Part shown: positions 45,256 to 58,041 of the stretch, piece after piece
Layout of the letters: every line of letters starts with the position of its first letter
Position numbering within the stretch: position 1 is the first letter of the stretch
Assembly: GCA_024364735.1 (NCBI GenBank)
Contig: JAGFNQ010000197.1
Span: 24,554-88,553, forward strand
Direction of reading: 5' to 3'
Length of the DNA stretch: 64,000 nt
Origin: Boesenbergia rotunda
Taxonomy: Eukaryota; Streptophyta; Magnoliopsida; Zingiberales; Zingiberaceae
The notes under the pieces: model-generated
What the model was told of the DNA's origin: nothing
Seen by the model: the letters and a program-made list of their open reading frames with translations, nothing else
Databases searched by the model: none
Translations under genes and position numbers: made by a program

Positions 45256-47489
45256 TGATAACCATCATTTTATTGATTATTTTAGATTCTAAAATCCATA
45301 TTTGATCTATATTTTATATGCTTAAGTTTGCAATTGTATTAGGTTTCATGTATTTTCCCTATTTTGGCTTTTAATTCTAATCATTGTATATTTGGGATAT
45401 TTTTGGCACTAAATTTGAATATCATTTTGTAGGCTTCAATTGATCATGGACCTAGATCAAATTGGGCCAGACTTGAGTCAGGATTGGATCCAGATCAAAG
45501 GGATCAAGCATCGGATTAATATGAGCCGTCCATTCCAGAGAACGGCTAGATCTGAGCCATCAGTCAACTTCTGGTCAATCCAAGGTCAAGATAGAATCAA
45601 TTATGACCATAGATCAAGATATGAAGGTTTCATCCAAATCAGAGATCAATCAGCCGTTGGATCGAGATTAGAGGGATCTAGATCGTTCATTCAAAGATTA
45701 GGTTGATCTGAGCCATCTGTTGCAAATTTGGAGGATCCGAGCTACTGGGAGGCAGATCCTGATCAACATCATCAAATTTTGGATCAGATCGGATGAGATT
45801 CGACCGTTGGATGAAGTCAGATCGATCTCAGCCATCCATTGCTAATTCTCTTCTAGGCTGTGAACTCTGGCTTGGTTGATTGGACTCAATCTGCTGGACC
45901 AGAACTGGACTGAACCAAGTGATGAAGCTGAGCTGTGGTTGAACCAATTTGCTGAACTGACTGAACCCAACTGCTGTGCTGTTGGGCTGAGTTGGGTTAA
46001 CTGAACCCAGGGCTGAACTCGAGTGCTGGCTTGGTGAGCTGGACCAGAGCTGAAGTTGGCTTGACTGGACAAACCCAATCGCTACAGCCAGGGACACAAA
46101 CAAAAGGAAGAGGAACGCAGAGCTAGGGCATCGTTCGGCCGGTATTCCATCTCCACCTCTTCTCTGTCGGGGTTCGAAGAGAAGAGAGTAAGGGTTCTCT
46201 TTCGGGGTTTGGAGAGAAGCCAGCCATCTCCACGCACACCATCGCACGAGCTAGGGCCCGGGGTTCGAGCCCTAGTCGATCATCTCCTTCACCGCAGCTT
46301 TCTCTTTCGGGGTTCGGAGAGAAAACGATCATCCACTTCCTCCGCAGCCGCGATCAATTTCATACTGCAAATTTGTTTTTCATTTGCTTACCTTTACAGC
46401 ATTTCAATTTAAGCAGTTTCACATCAGATCCGAATTTCTTTCCAGCAATTACTTCTCAGCAGCTTAGTTTTCATTTACAGCAATTCGATTCCAGTAGTTC
46501 TTCAATTTCTAGCATTTCATCGGAATTGCAGATCCAGCAGTTTCATCGTCCATCCACTTTTGATCAATTCCAGCAGCAATTCATTCACAGCAGCACTTGC
46601 TTTCCTAAGATTTCTTCATCAGCATCCAGCAGCAGCAATTCATTCACAGCAGCAACTTCTTCATCACACGAATTCGGCAGTAGCTTCTTATCCAGTTGAT
46701 TGGCTTCCTTCCTTAGATTTGGTTGTATTGTTTGGATTGTTGAATGTTATGTGTTAGATTTCGAATATTTGTAGTTGATGGAACTTCCTCAATTCAAATT
46801 GCACCTATTTTAAGCCATTTAGAACATGCTCAATTTGTGTTTGATTAAATGCCCCTGAGAACAATTATTTCAGATTCTATTGTTATGTTGTTAGTTTGCG
46901 TTGTTATGTGTGTTTGAGTGAATTTTTGTATTGGATAGATCTTCCCATTTCAATTATCATGTTCTTGAAACAATTTCAATCATGCCCATATGGTGTTTGG
47001 TCTAATGTCTCTTAGAATGATTACTTTCAATTGTGATGTTTCTTAGTTGCTTAACTTCTATTTTGTAGTGCTTTTCCAATTGCTTTGAGTTTTATGTCTT
47101 CATTACATGCAATTAAGTTAGGAAATTAGATTTCTTTAATGCTATAGGTTCTGTTCCATATCTAGGTTTCATTGATGCTTTATTTCAAGTTGAGCTTTTC
47201 TTTACCGCAATTGTAGTCAGGTTAAATTAGATTTCATTACCTGCACTGTCTTTCCTTAATTAGGCTAGTTTTCATATCTGCTTTGTCATTTCTTTTCGTA
47301 GTATTAACGTTCAAACCCAAACCCAATTCATATCCAAAACCCAAAAGCAATAAAATACGATCATGAGAATTATCATGTACCAACTACATTCGTTGGGAGA
47401 CGACTCGAGTTACTCTATGCTACATTAGTTTAGAGGAATTCGGTACTTAAATTGTATTTGAAACCGTGACACGACTGAAACGGTTATCA
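45256..47489 (+). repeat. 5' LTR of an Athila/Tat-like gypsy element (plus strand)
   Basis: 2234 bp with perfect 8-bp inverted ends TGATAACC...GGTTATCA. A tRNA-Asp-type primer site follows. Its first 300 bases match, in reverse, the LTR ending at 52672. It is inserted into C48/DUF1985 gene copy 1. Only about 150 bp of internal DNA (47490-47639) follow before the opposite LTR. Three copies of a TTTCGGGGTTCGGAGAGAA-like word lie at 46160-46320. Confidence 0.85.
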
Positions 47490-47493
47490 AATT

Positions 47494-47511
47494 TGGCGGT
47501 GTTGCCGGGGA
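47494..47511 (+). promoter_or_regulatory. primer binding site, tRNA-Asp type
   Basis: TGGCGGTGTTGCCGGGGA, two bases different from the TGGCGCCGTTGCCGGGGA used by Athila/Tat elements, five bases after the LTR end. Confidence 0.8.
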
Positions 47512-47639
47512 ATGTAGTGGTGCTTGATAATTATATCTTTTGATTTTATTCTTCATTGCTTTATCTTTTGTATACGGTTGCTGCCATTTTGTTTGCTTTG
47601 TGACAGGACTGCCAGTTCAGAATGTTTTCATCTACTTAC

Positions 47640-50600
47640 TGATAGAACCCAATACTATGCCCAAAAGCAATGTGTCACGATGAGCACTCAAATTTAGATA
47701 TTTATAAATGCTGGAAACCCTTTTTGCAATCAAAGAATGAAAACGTAGTAAAGGGGACACAGGTCATATTTTTCCTAGGGACTAGTTGAGGTTGTTTGAT
47801 TCGAGCTCGAGTTATGTGTCGTTTATGTTTTTGGGTTTCAAATAAAGTTTGGGTTTGGTTTGCAATTCAGAGATGAAATTACAATGAAAAATAAAGGAAA
47901 CCAAACTAATGAACAAAACTTAAGCTAGATAAATGCAATGGAAGACTCAACCAATTATAACTCAATCAAACCAAAGTAGATTTCAGATTTGGAAAATCAA
48001 ACATAATAACAAGTTCTATATCAATTACATTCCAAATACTAAGTAATTGAATCAATACAGTGCAACCATTACGATTCAAACTGATGCAGAATTATAACCA
48101 TGATTTCGGGCATGAAGACTTGATACCGAGTGAGAAAGTGAAGCAACTTGATACCAAGAATAAAATCTGATGTGCCAAGAGCTTATATTAAATGCAGAGA
48201 ATTGCTTTCGGATTAACCACTCATAACTAACCAAATGCAAAGCAATCTATAGCCAAACTGATACAAATTCAGTGCCGCAACCTCACTTGATACAAAGTAA
48301 TAACTATTGAACAACTTGAGACAAAAATGAAAGAAGCCAATGTGCCAAGAATTGAAACTGTTTTCAGCATTATTAGCTGGGTAATTCAGTGTGAAAAGGG
48401 CTAGACTATCAATGAAGTTATCTACTCGGATGAATGAGGAAATGTGAAAGCTGAAACTGATTAAGGGAAGAAAATAAAGCTAAATTCAGGAATGGAATGC
48501 CCGAGACAAGCCTCTACGTAGAAATGATGATGCAGCAGAAATTTGGATGCAAAAATCATACAAGTAAACTGATTTCAAATGCAATCAAGTTCCAATGCTA
48601 ATCTTCACTGATACCATTTCAGAAATGATACTTGGGGCTTGCAGAAATAGAGTTTGCTAGTAGAAATAGAAGACATAACTTGCTAAGTGAATGCAGAAAT
48701 GTGACAACAGATCAAATGCTGAAATTATCACTTTCAAAATGAATTTGCATCACTAATCTAAGTGCAGGAAGGTTTGAAATGAACTAAGGCTTGACACGAA
48801 AATCAGAAGCTACCAATTACCATTTGCTGATACAAAACTGAAATTGCAGAATTTTCCAAATTTGATACGCATGAATTGAAATCAAATGCAGGAATTGAAT
48901 TCGAGTACCTGGTAAACGAGACAAGCTACAATCTGACTTCAGAAGATAAAACTTAAGCTAGCCTAACACCAAATTCAGGAACACAAGGAAAAAGAAACTG
49001 AGAAGCTGGACACAAACTGATACGCTAAAAACTGGGCTGATACGCAATTGCAGAAAACAGGGAATTCTGATACACAAGCTGGAAAACAGAAATTGAGCTG
49101 AATTTAAAGGTAACTATGTTGGGACCGGGTGCATGTCGACAAGGATACGGGTTCGTAAAATTTTAAATTTTTACGTGCAGCGGAAGAATTAGCATAAAAT
49201 AATTTCCTAAATTATTTTAACCACGTATCTAGCATGCAACCTTATGGTGTGTGGACATGATCATAAATTAAAACTTTGCAGAAAAGTAAACTAATTTACT
49301 AAGTACCTCGCGTAACTTGAAGTAAGGGACGAGATCCAACCGTAGCGTCCCTTGGAAGCTTCGCCTCTATTCGCGTCCACGCCGAGTTTTCTTCGGGATG
49401 ACTTCGCAAAGTCACGAGTTTTGTGCCGACGAGAACTACTAGATTCTCTATGGGCACAACTTAGAAGAACAAGAGAAAAATTAGGAAACTAACCAACGAA
49501 GTAACGGAATCGAATTCCGAGAAGAGAGGAGTCGCTCTCCGCTTCTTCTTCTTCTTGTTCGGGTTCTCCTTCTTCTTGATTGCTCACGCCAACTTCAAAG
49601 GGGGGAAGTTGTTTGGTGCGCCGGCCCTAAACCACTAGGGTGGGCGCCGGCCCTAGGCAAGAGAGGGAGAGGGAGAGGAGAAGAGATTAAGAGAGAGAGG
49701 GAGAGAATAATTAATCTCTTAATTCGAATTAAGGGCTAGCCTTTGGTTCCTTTATATAGTAGCAACTCCTTTGCTAAGTCTCCCTCTAAACCGAATTAAC
49801 GGAATTAGTTATAAGAAATTTATCTTATAAATTTTCTTATTAATTATTCCGTTTAAACCGAGTCTTTATTATAAACTAATTTATAATAAAACTAATTCTT
49901 CTTCTCTTTAAATTATGGAATAAATTTTTATAAGAAATTTATAAACTTTCTTATTATGAAAAAATCAATTCATAATTGATTTTATAAAATTAAAATAAAC
50001 CAATTCATGGATTATTTTAATCTTCTATAAAAGAATAAATTTCTATAAATTTTATTTATATAAATTTCTTTATACAAATTTATTTATCCATAATTTATAA
50101 AATAAATCGCACTAGATTTATTTTATTAATTAAACCAAAATTAATTGGTTTTCTCCTCTTATTGTGGCCGGCCACCAAAGGGGGTTTTGGCACCCTCTTT
50201 GGCCGGCCAAACCAACCCGAACCGCCGCGAATTAAACTCATTTAATTCGCCCAAAAAGCCTTCAAAAGACTTAGCCATTTTTAGCTTCCATTGCGCCTCT
50301 GACTAACTCAGATTCGACTTATTTCTCTTGATCGGAAAATCCAATTTTCAACTCATTTTAAATCCCTCGGATTACTCGTAGTGCGTGTGACTAAATAGGC
50401 TTTTGATTTATGTTGGCCGTCTATAATTAACTAATTATAGAACGATCATGAGTGGCACCTAGTAGTACATCATGATCCCCAATTAATCGAAAGATCAACG
50501 GTTTGACCTCAGAAGAAATTATTCTGAAACCCTTCAGCAGCTCTAATGAATCGTACCCCATTCCTTTCACCACCTTATACCCACTTCGTTCAGGACACGG

Positions 50601-52672
50601 TCTATGGTGTCAGTCCCCACTAGGCTGACTACGTCACACCTAGCCCAAGTAGTGTCTTTCTCGTCCTTTGGATTTCTAATTACTCTCATGTATTTTAGAG
50701 ACTCTCACTCTAAACATGATATACTCTGGCCAGAGGTTTCTGAGTAACAATCCGACGATAGGCCTGGGTATACATCTCCTCGCAAGGAGTGGTGAATCCT
50801 TTGTAGGCTGTTCAAACATCTTCGGGCACTTTGGCTTATACCCAACCATCCTGGGTCCACACCTCCTTGGAGATGCTTGCTTAAGATGTTAAAGTATAAG
50901 TCTCCATGACCAAGATGACTTGAACACCGCAAGTCAAAGGAACATCGCACTTAAGCTACAGTAAGAACTTCATTGACATATCTACATGTAGATTCCCATA
51001 GAAGTCTTACAGCTAGTCACTCCAATGAACTAGTTCCCTTAACTAGCATCCATGTTTATCTCCGGACATCCCAATGTCACTAGCCAGTGAGAATCAGCTG
51101 ATTAGAGAATAACCCATGCTAGTCTCAACAGAATTGATAGTGTCCGTTTTTATCAATTCATCGACTAGGGATATTTTCAATACTTCACATTTGCACATTT
51201 AGAGATAATCACTAGTTGTGATCCCATCACAAATTCTCTTATGCTGTGAGTTGCATTGCGGACATTCAGTAGATGAGTTTAAGATCCCAATCAAATACAC
51301 AAAACATGTATACTCAAATAGTGAATTATCATTTATTAATATAAATGTTTACATCATAAGGCGATTGCCTTAGGACACTTCTCTCATATCACTAACAAAC
51401 TAGTCATTAACAAACAATCTAACTAATTAGGAGGCTGAATTGAAAGCTAACAACTAAGGAACAATACAGAAAATGAAATTAAAACAGCTGAAACAGAAAA
51501 TTCAGACTGAAAAGGAAATGACAGCAATGGAAATTACAGCTAAAAACCGAAATTAACTAAAGAAACTACTCCTCAATCCTCCCTTAGCTCAAATACTCCT
51601 TGTTCGTCACGCAAGGGTGAGCCTCGAACCCGTAAGTTCAGTAAATCAGTGGAAAATCCGTCTCTGCGATCAAATCCATTCAAACCATGCTCAAACTGAA
51701 AACAACAATCGATTTCTTCAAGCTCGCTGTGGTGGATTGCGACGATGACTTGGGAACGCTCCGAGCATTCCAGGGAACCCCTCCAGATGGCTCGGATGAA
51801 ATGAAGATGGTGCACAACTGAGATTGATGAAATCAGATGACAGAACTACGGAAACCTCACGAAACTCTGTCTTTGGGCAAAATTCAAGCTGGAAACTTCT
51901 GAGCGAGCTCTCCCCACTAACCTAGCACTTGTTCTAATGAAGGATCGAGTGGTCGCGCCTCTTAGATGAAGAAAATTGAAGAGACGATGAAGAACTACGC
52001 TAAGCTACTGAAGAAATCGAGTTGCAGCGAGGAAGACGCGACGAAGCTGAAAGCTGTGGAAAATTTGATTAAGTACTTAATAATGGACGGCCCAGATTGA
52101 TTTGAGGAAATCCAACGGCTGATCTTCATCCGATCTGAACCAAATTTTGATGATGTTGATCAAGGGTCAGGATCCGCCTCGTGGTAGCTCGGATCCTCCA
52201 GATGTGAAACGGATGGTCTAGATCAACCTAATCTTTGAATGGACAGTCTAGAGCCCTCCGAGCTTGATCCAACGGTTGAATGAGCTCTGATTGGGATGAA
52301 ACCTTCAGATCTTGATCAGAGTGCTTGATCAGCCCTAACCCTAGCTCGAATTGCATCAGATGGTCCCGGATGGCTCATATCTAGCCGCTTTTGAATCGGA
52401 CGGTCCAGATTAATCCGAAGCTTGATAACTCTATCCGGGTCCACTTCCGACTCAAGTTTGACCCAGTATGCCCTAGGTCCATGATCCTTTCATGCCTACA
52501 AAAATAGATCAAAAATTTAGTGGCCAAATAATCCAAATATGTAAAGATTTGCAATTAAGTCCAAAATAAAAGTAAGTTCTAAAACCTAGGGTAAATTCAC
52601 AATTAAGCAAGAAAAACATGGATCAAACATGGATTTTAGCAGCTGAAATAATCAATAAAATGATACTTATCA
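47640..52672 (-). repeat. 3' LTR of a second Athila/Tat-like element (minus strand), with nested solo LTR
   Basis: The minus strand starts TGATAAGTATCA at 52672, directly after a polypurine tract, and ends GGGTTCTATCA at 47640. Without the 2281-bp solo LTR and its 5-bp duplication the LTR is about 2.75 kb. Its first part (52672-52050) matches 45256-46100 reversed. The left limit rests on the TATCA end only and is less certain than the right one. Confidence 0.65.
49117..51397 (-). mobile_element. solo LTR with target duplication AACTA
   Basis: 2281 bp, TGTTGGGACCGGG...CACTAACA, flanked by AACTA at 49112-49116 and 51398-51402. Matches the solo LTR 30535-32760 over its length with more indels in the AT-rich centre. 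Minus-strand TATA box near 49748. Confidence 0.92.
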
Positions 52673-52673
52673 A

Positions 52674-52690
52674 TTCCCCCACACTTAAGC
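52674..52690 (-). promoter_or_regulatory. polypurine tract of the minus-strand Athila/Tat-like element
   Basis: Minus strand AAGTGTGGGGGAAT directly before TGATAAG. It shows that the LTR to the left is a 3' LTR and that internal DNA lies to the right. Confidence 0.75.
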
Positions 52691-55571
52691 TTGATAAGTA
52701 TGTATCCCCTAGATTTTCTTAAGCACAATTAGAAGCAAATGAAAAGAAATTACCTAAGGTTGTTAATTCTAAAAAATCTAAGCTCTATGGATTAGTATCT
52801 CGTCCTTAAATCAACAACTTAGCCTTTTCATCATTCATGAGTCATTGAGATGAATTTAACTCACTAGCCTTTCAAAGGAAATTTTGGTGGCTCTCTCCTT
52901 AAGTTCTAAGTTGATGATGGAAGTGGAGCTCACTCAAGCATACATGCTTCTTGCACTACCATAGGCTTGCTTGTTATCTAATCTCCACCATTATTCATGA
53001 TTAGGATCAATATCTACAAAAACAAGTGAAAACATAGAAAATGGTAAGAAATGGAGTAAAAGCCAAGAAAATGGAAAAATTGATAAAGTGGGAGACTTGA
53101 ATGCTCAAGGATATTTTTGATGCTCTTTGCTTCTCTTTACAGTCCTCTAATGCTATAAAAAGTGTGGTGAAGTCCAATTTGAACAATGCCTTTGATTTGG
53201 ATGAATAAAACTCCAATTGTTCGAATGTGCCAATTTGTGCTATTGCGTGCCATTTTGCTTCTCTTTTCTCATTCTTCTTTTTTCTTCTTTCTTTCTTGTA
53301 AAGTCAGAAATGAAATGGAATAAAGCTGGACTCGGATGAGAAAAGTTGCAATGCCAAAACTCCAATTGTGCCATTTCACTTCTTCCTTCTCTTTTTCTCT
53401 CTCTCTTTTTTTTATATGATCAGCTGCTGAATTTTCTGATTTTTGGTTGCAGCTAAATCTGTACTCAGGTCTTCTTCATCTTGTTCGGTTTTGTTATGCT
53501 CAGCTCCAATTTCTTTATCAGAACTAGCTCCCAACCACACTGCCGTGAGCTTCAATTTAATAGCTACTCTCTTCTTGAATCTGCCTTCATCCTTGATTTA
53601 TTTCCTCCATTTACCTTAATCAGTAACTTTAACTTTCACTTGAATTGTTCGGTCAATGGAAATCTGATCCCAAGTGGTTGAGTTTAGGGAAGAATAATTC
53701 GGCATAACTGCATAAATTCAGTAATGGGCATTTCTGGTTTTCACTTCAACCTCCTTGCTTAGGTGCTCCACTTCAATTCGGCTAACCTGACCTTTGTTTC
53801 CCACTTTTGCAACTCAATTTGGCACATGAACTTCTTTTCATTTTTTTTATATATGTGGTTCACAGAAATCAGCTCCCCTTATAGGATTTAATGTTCCAAG
53901 ATCCCCCAAAACTCAGCTATCAAATGCTCTTCCTCCATTAATGTACTCGACCATGTTTATACAGCTGCAATTCAGAAATAACTGTATCAATTCAGCTTGT
54001 GTCATTCAGAAGCTCAAAGTCAAAGTATCTCAACTGCAATTCATCCTTCCAGCAGTGTTTCAGATTTTTTTCTTTGACCAGCTCAGAATTTCTACTTAAG
54101 TTTCAGATTTTCCAGCTTGTGTTCAACTTCTGCTCAGCTTCAATTCAGCTTCAATTCCAACTTCATCAGCCTTCAATTCAGATTGTCTTCAGCTGGAATT
54201 TAGATTGTTGTCAGCTGCAATTAAGATTCTAGCAAAATTTTACTGATCTTCCTAGCAAAGAATAGCTGCAGTCAATTAGTTTCTGCAATTTCTTTTACAG
54301 CTTCAGAATTTTTGTCCGGCTTCACTGCAATTTTTTTTCTTTCTCTGTTCTGAATAGAACATCCACGCAGCAGCATTTCCTTTGTTCTGATCAGCATTGG
54401 ATGCAATCAATGCTGAGTTCACTAATTCATACCCTAGGAACACCAAGTTCAGCCCTTGCAATGCAGTCCAGTTTTTTAGTTTCAGCTTTTTGATCAGCCT
54501 TTATTCAGACATTCCGATTTTGTACAGCTGAGATTGTAGCTTCTAACATGTTGTTTCTAATCTTGATTAGCTTCCATAATTCCTGATCCAACCTTTGCTG
54601 ATCAAATCTAGCTTCACAGAATGTTTTTCTTTTGGCACAGACTTTCTTTTTTTCTTTTCGTGCCATTCTTTTCTTCCTTTTTTTTCTTCTTCACATTCGA
54701 TAAGTGGCAGGAGATATCCATTGCAATCTAGTGCTACTGAAATAATTTGTTCCTCTTTGAATTCTTTGCTTTTGGATTCCATCTCTTGATACTCAACTTG
54801 CCACTTCTTTTCCACTTTGGCACAAACTTTTTCTTTCTTTGAAATGGCACAGATTTTTCCATTGCTTGCCAGTTGAATCTTCAAAATATGATAGGGAATC
54901 TAGACCTCCAATTGCTTCCATCTCTCTTGCTCATTCTTGACATCAACTCACTCAAACTCATTCTTGGCACATGTAATTGCAAAAAAAAAAAAAAATTCTT
55001 GAAATGCCTCTTTGATTCCAAATCTTTCCAAAACACTAGTCTCTCCCCCACACTTAAATCTTTGTCCGTCTCAGCAAAATAGTGTTAAGAAACATCCCAA
55101 ACAAACAAGTCCATAGAAAAATGGGGTTAAGAGTAGGAATAAGGAAAGACAAATAGAGTAGACATGATTAGTGCCAAAAATTGACATGGAAGGGTAAACA
55201 AATTAATTAGTCTCTATAGATGTGATCCAATCATTGAAATATGGTTTTGAAAGAACCTAAGCAAGTTCTAGAGTGCAATAACATATGTGTGTCACAAATA
55301 TAAGGCTAATTCTCACTAGGCAAAAATAATTCATCTTAAGTCCTCAATTAAGAATCTAAAGCAAAGTAGTACTTAAGCATCCAAGAATTCATCCATAAGC
55401 TCAAACCCTAAGTTTTAACAACCAAATTTAATTTATTTTCCAAGAGATTCTAAAATGCTATGGAGATAACCTAGAGAGATACATTTATTTCCACTAATGT
55501 AAGAAACAAATTTCCAAGAGAACTAACATGCATTTATTGACCAGGACTTAATTTAAAAGAAAATTCTACTT
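52691..55571 (-). other. noncoding 3' internal region of the Athila/Tat-like element
   Basis: 2.9 kb of A+T-rich, C/T-strand-biased DNA with many TCAGCTGCAATT/TTCAGCTT words (53400-54500). Short plus-strand frames (53481-53681, 53999-54232, 54595-54789) show only Phe/Ser/Leu-rich composition. CCCCCACACTTAA at 55045-55057 repeats the PPT-like word. No gene called. Confidence 0.5.
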
Positions 55572-56943
55572 CTAGAAAGCATAAGATCGAAACATACAAT
55601 GAAAGAAAAAAATAAGAAAGCACAAACTCCCCTTTATTTCTGGTGGACGGAGCCTATCAAGAAGTATCCTCCATCGTCGTAGTGGAGGAGTATAGGTGGC
55701 TGAGAGAATTAGGACTCCCCCACACTTGAACTTTACAGAAAATTGCTCCGGTGGCCGAAGGTGATTTAGGTTCAAGACCCATTGAAGGAATGGAGTGCTA
55801 TGAATTAAAGTAAAATCAACTCCTCCCTCTTGATGCCTTTTTAAAGTTCTTCCAGGAGGTTGGAGTTTGTTCAGATGGAGCACCCACTCCGAAAGTCTTC
55901 TGGACCCTGCAAAACAATGTAATACCTCTCTCAAGCGTGCAGGGTCAGAAAGAAATGAAATAATATCAGTCTCTGCATGAAATGTATCCAAAAATGCATC
56001 ATGTCCAATGAAATCAGTTCTTGGTACCTCAATGAATTTTTCACAATTATTTTCTACCAAAATTGCATCCAAAAACTCATCACAAACAAAGAAATCAATT
56101 TTTGGCACTTCAATAGAAATTTCACAATTATTCTCCACCAAGGATGTATCAAGCAATGTATTACAACCAATGAAATCAATTTTCGGTTCCTCAATAAGTG
56201 TTTGACAATCAATTTCAGCATAAGATATATCATGAGATTCATCACAACAAACAACATCAATTCTAGGCACTTCTAAAAATTTTTCACATTCAGCATTTGC
56301 ATCTAATGTAACACAACATGCTTCATTTTCAGCAAATTCTACACTAGGTACCTCTATCAATTTTTCACAATCAAATTCTACAAAAGATGTATCAATTAGT
56401 GTATCATAAACAATAAGATCAGTTTGAGGTACCTCTGTGCAATTTTCAAAAGAATTAAGAGGAATACTTACCTGATCGTGCTGAAAAATACCTGGAGGTT
56501 CTACAAGAATAGACGTAACTGTGGCCTCCTCCTGGTCAAGTACATGCTCCACTTCAGGTTCAGGTTCTAGTGGACACTCAACTAAAACAGGTGATCCTTG
56601 GGTTCTTGCTTCCACCATGCAAGTCCCTACACTTTCTGGTTCATCCTCTGAATCTTCTAATGTACCAGTCAATTGTGGTGGTCCCTGGGCCTTGGTGCAA
56701 TCCCCTACACCTGTAGAATCATCTCCTGTGCATGTTCCTTTTGTAATATCTGCAAACAACAATATCAGAAAAATTAGGACCATCAATAATACTTTCATCA
56801 CAAAAGAAAAGATGAGAAGGGTCTTGTAGTGCTTCAGAATCCTTTTCTTCAGCTGAGAAAATTGAGAATGAGTTTTGAACAAGAATTTCCGGAGGAATGC
56901 ATGCTGTAGGTGCCCTATTTTTGATGATATTTTTGGTGTCCAA
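55572..56943 (-). CDS. acidic ORF with six 27-residue repeats, unrecognised
   Basis: A minus-strand frame is open from 57032 to the stop at 55572. Its core (about 56451-55966) is six tandem 27-residue repeats, each starting near Cys-Glu-Lys and Glu-Val-Pro, e.g. CEKFLEVPRIDVVCCDESHD and CEISIEVPKIDFFVCDEFLD. The C-terminal 90 residues hold three further repeats ending WVLHLNKLQPPG, WVLNLNHLRPPE and RILLDRLRPPE. The first 90 or so residues of this frame look unreal, because the overlapping frame 56719-56943 (CIPPEILVQNSFSIFSAEEK, FCDESIIDGPNFSDIV) has the acidic character of the rest; a frameshift or an intron near 56735 (TTTGCAG acceptor-like) would join it. Located between an Athila/Tat-like LTR and a satellite. 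No known family. Confidence 0.5.
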
Positions 56944-57595
56944 ACATCTAATGATTCTATATCACGAATGCAATAGGAGTAGTTTAGGTATATCAGTGGG
57001 TTTTGACCAAAATCCACTAATGGACCTACCATATCTGGAATTCTAAAAACACTATATCAATAGACAGGGTAGAGCTAGGAGAGGATATTTTTGGTGTCCA
57101 AACATCTAATGATTCTATATCACCAATGCAATATGAGTAGTTTAGGTATATCAGTGGGTTTTGACCAAAACCCACTGATGGACCTACCATATCTGGATTT
57201 CTGAAAACCCTATATCAATAGATAGGGTAGAGCTAGGAGATGATATTTTTGGTGTCCAAACATCTAATGATTCGATATCACCAATGCTATAGGAGTAGTT
57301 TAGGTATATTAGTGGATTTTGACCAAAACCCACTGATGGACCTACCATATCTGGATTTTTGATAACCCTATATCAATAGACAGGGTAGAGCTAGGAGATG
57401 ATATTTTTGGTGTCCAAACATCTAATGATTCTATATCACCAAAGCTATAGGAGTAGTTTAGGTATATTAGTGGGTTTTGACAAGAACCCACTGATGGACC
57501 TAGCATATCTGGATTTCTGAAAACCTTGTATCAATAGACAGGGTAGAACTAGGAGATGATATTTTTGGTGTCCAAACATCTAATAATTCTATATC
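56935..57595. repeat. 158-bp satellite, block 1 (four units plus part)
   Basis: GGTGTCCAAACATCTAATGA starts at 56935, 57093, 57251, 57409 and 57567, exactly 158 bp apart. Each unit holds TCAGTGGGTTTT-GACC-AAAACCCACTGA, a 12-bp perfect stem. The first unit overlaps the 5' end of the acidic ORF frame. Confidence 0.95.
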
Positions 57596-58041
57596 ACAAT
57601 AGGAGTAGTTTGCAATAGGAGGTTTTTAGGTATATCAGTGGGTTTTTATGTGCACACTTAGTACCAATAATTATAAGTTATGTTCTATAAACATATCAGT
57701 TAGGACAGAAAGATGCAGTCAGATTTATACACCTATACAACTACAAATTTATTGTCCACCAACTTAAATCGGAAGGATTTTATGGTTAGCAGAGATCCTG
57801 AAATTTTCCCAATTGAGGCCCACGGTGGGCCTGAAATCATTTGGATTTCAATCCCACCGTGGTTCTGAAATAAATTTATTTCAGACCCTTGTTGGGCCTG
57901 AAATAAAGCTATTCATGCCCACATTGGGCCTGAATTGAAGTGATTTCAGGCCCATCGTGGGCCCGAATTTTATCAAAACAGTATTATAGTTTTTAAAATT
58001 TGAAACAAGTTTATTATTTAATTAGGAATATCAGTGGGTTA
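57596..58041. repeat. array-end segment 1 with GGCCTGAAA dyads
   Basis: After the partial last unit comes about 440 bp of other sequence (TGTGCACACTTAGTACCAAT ..., then 57815-57965 with five GGGCCTGAAAT...ATTTCAGGCCC dyads). The same segment follows block 2 at 59650-60065. Confidence 0.85.

Noticed and set aside
56719..57032. Membrane-spanning segment (about residues 75-95) in the acidic repeat ORF
   Set aside because: It lies in the part of the frame that looks wrong; the overlapping frame is acidic and non-hydrophobic.
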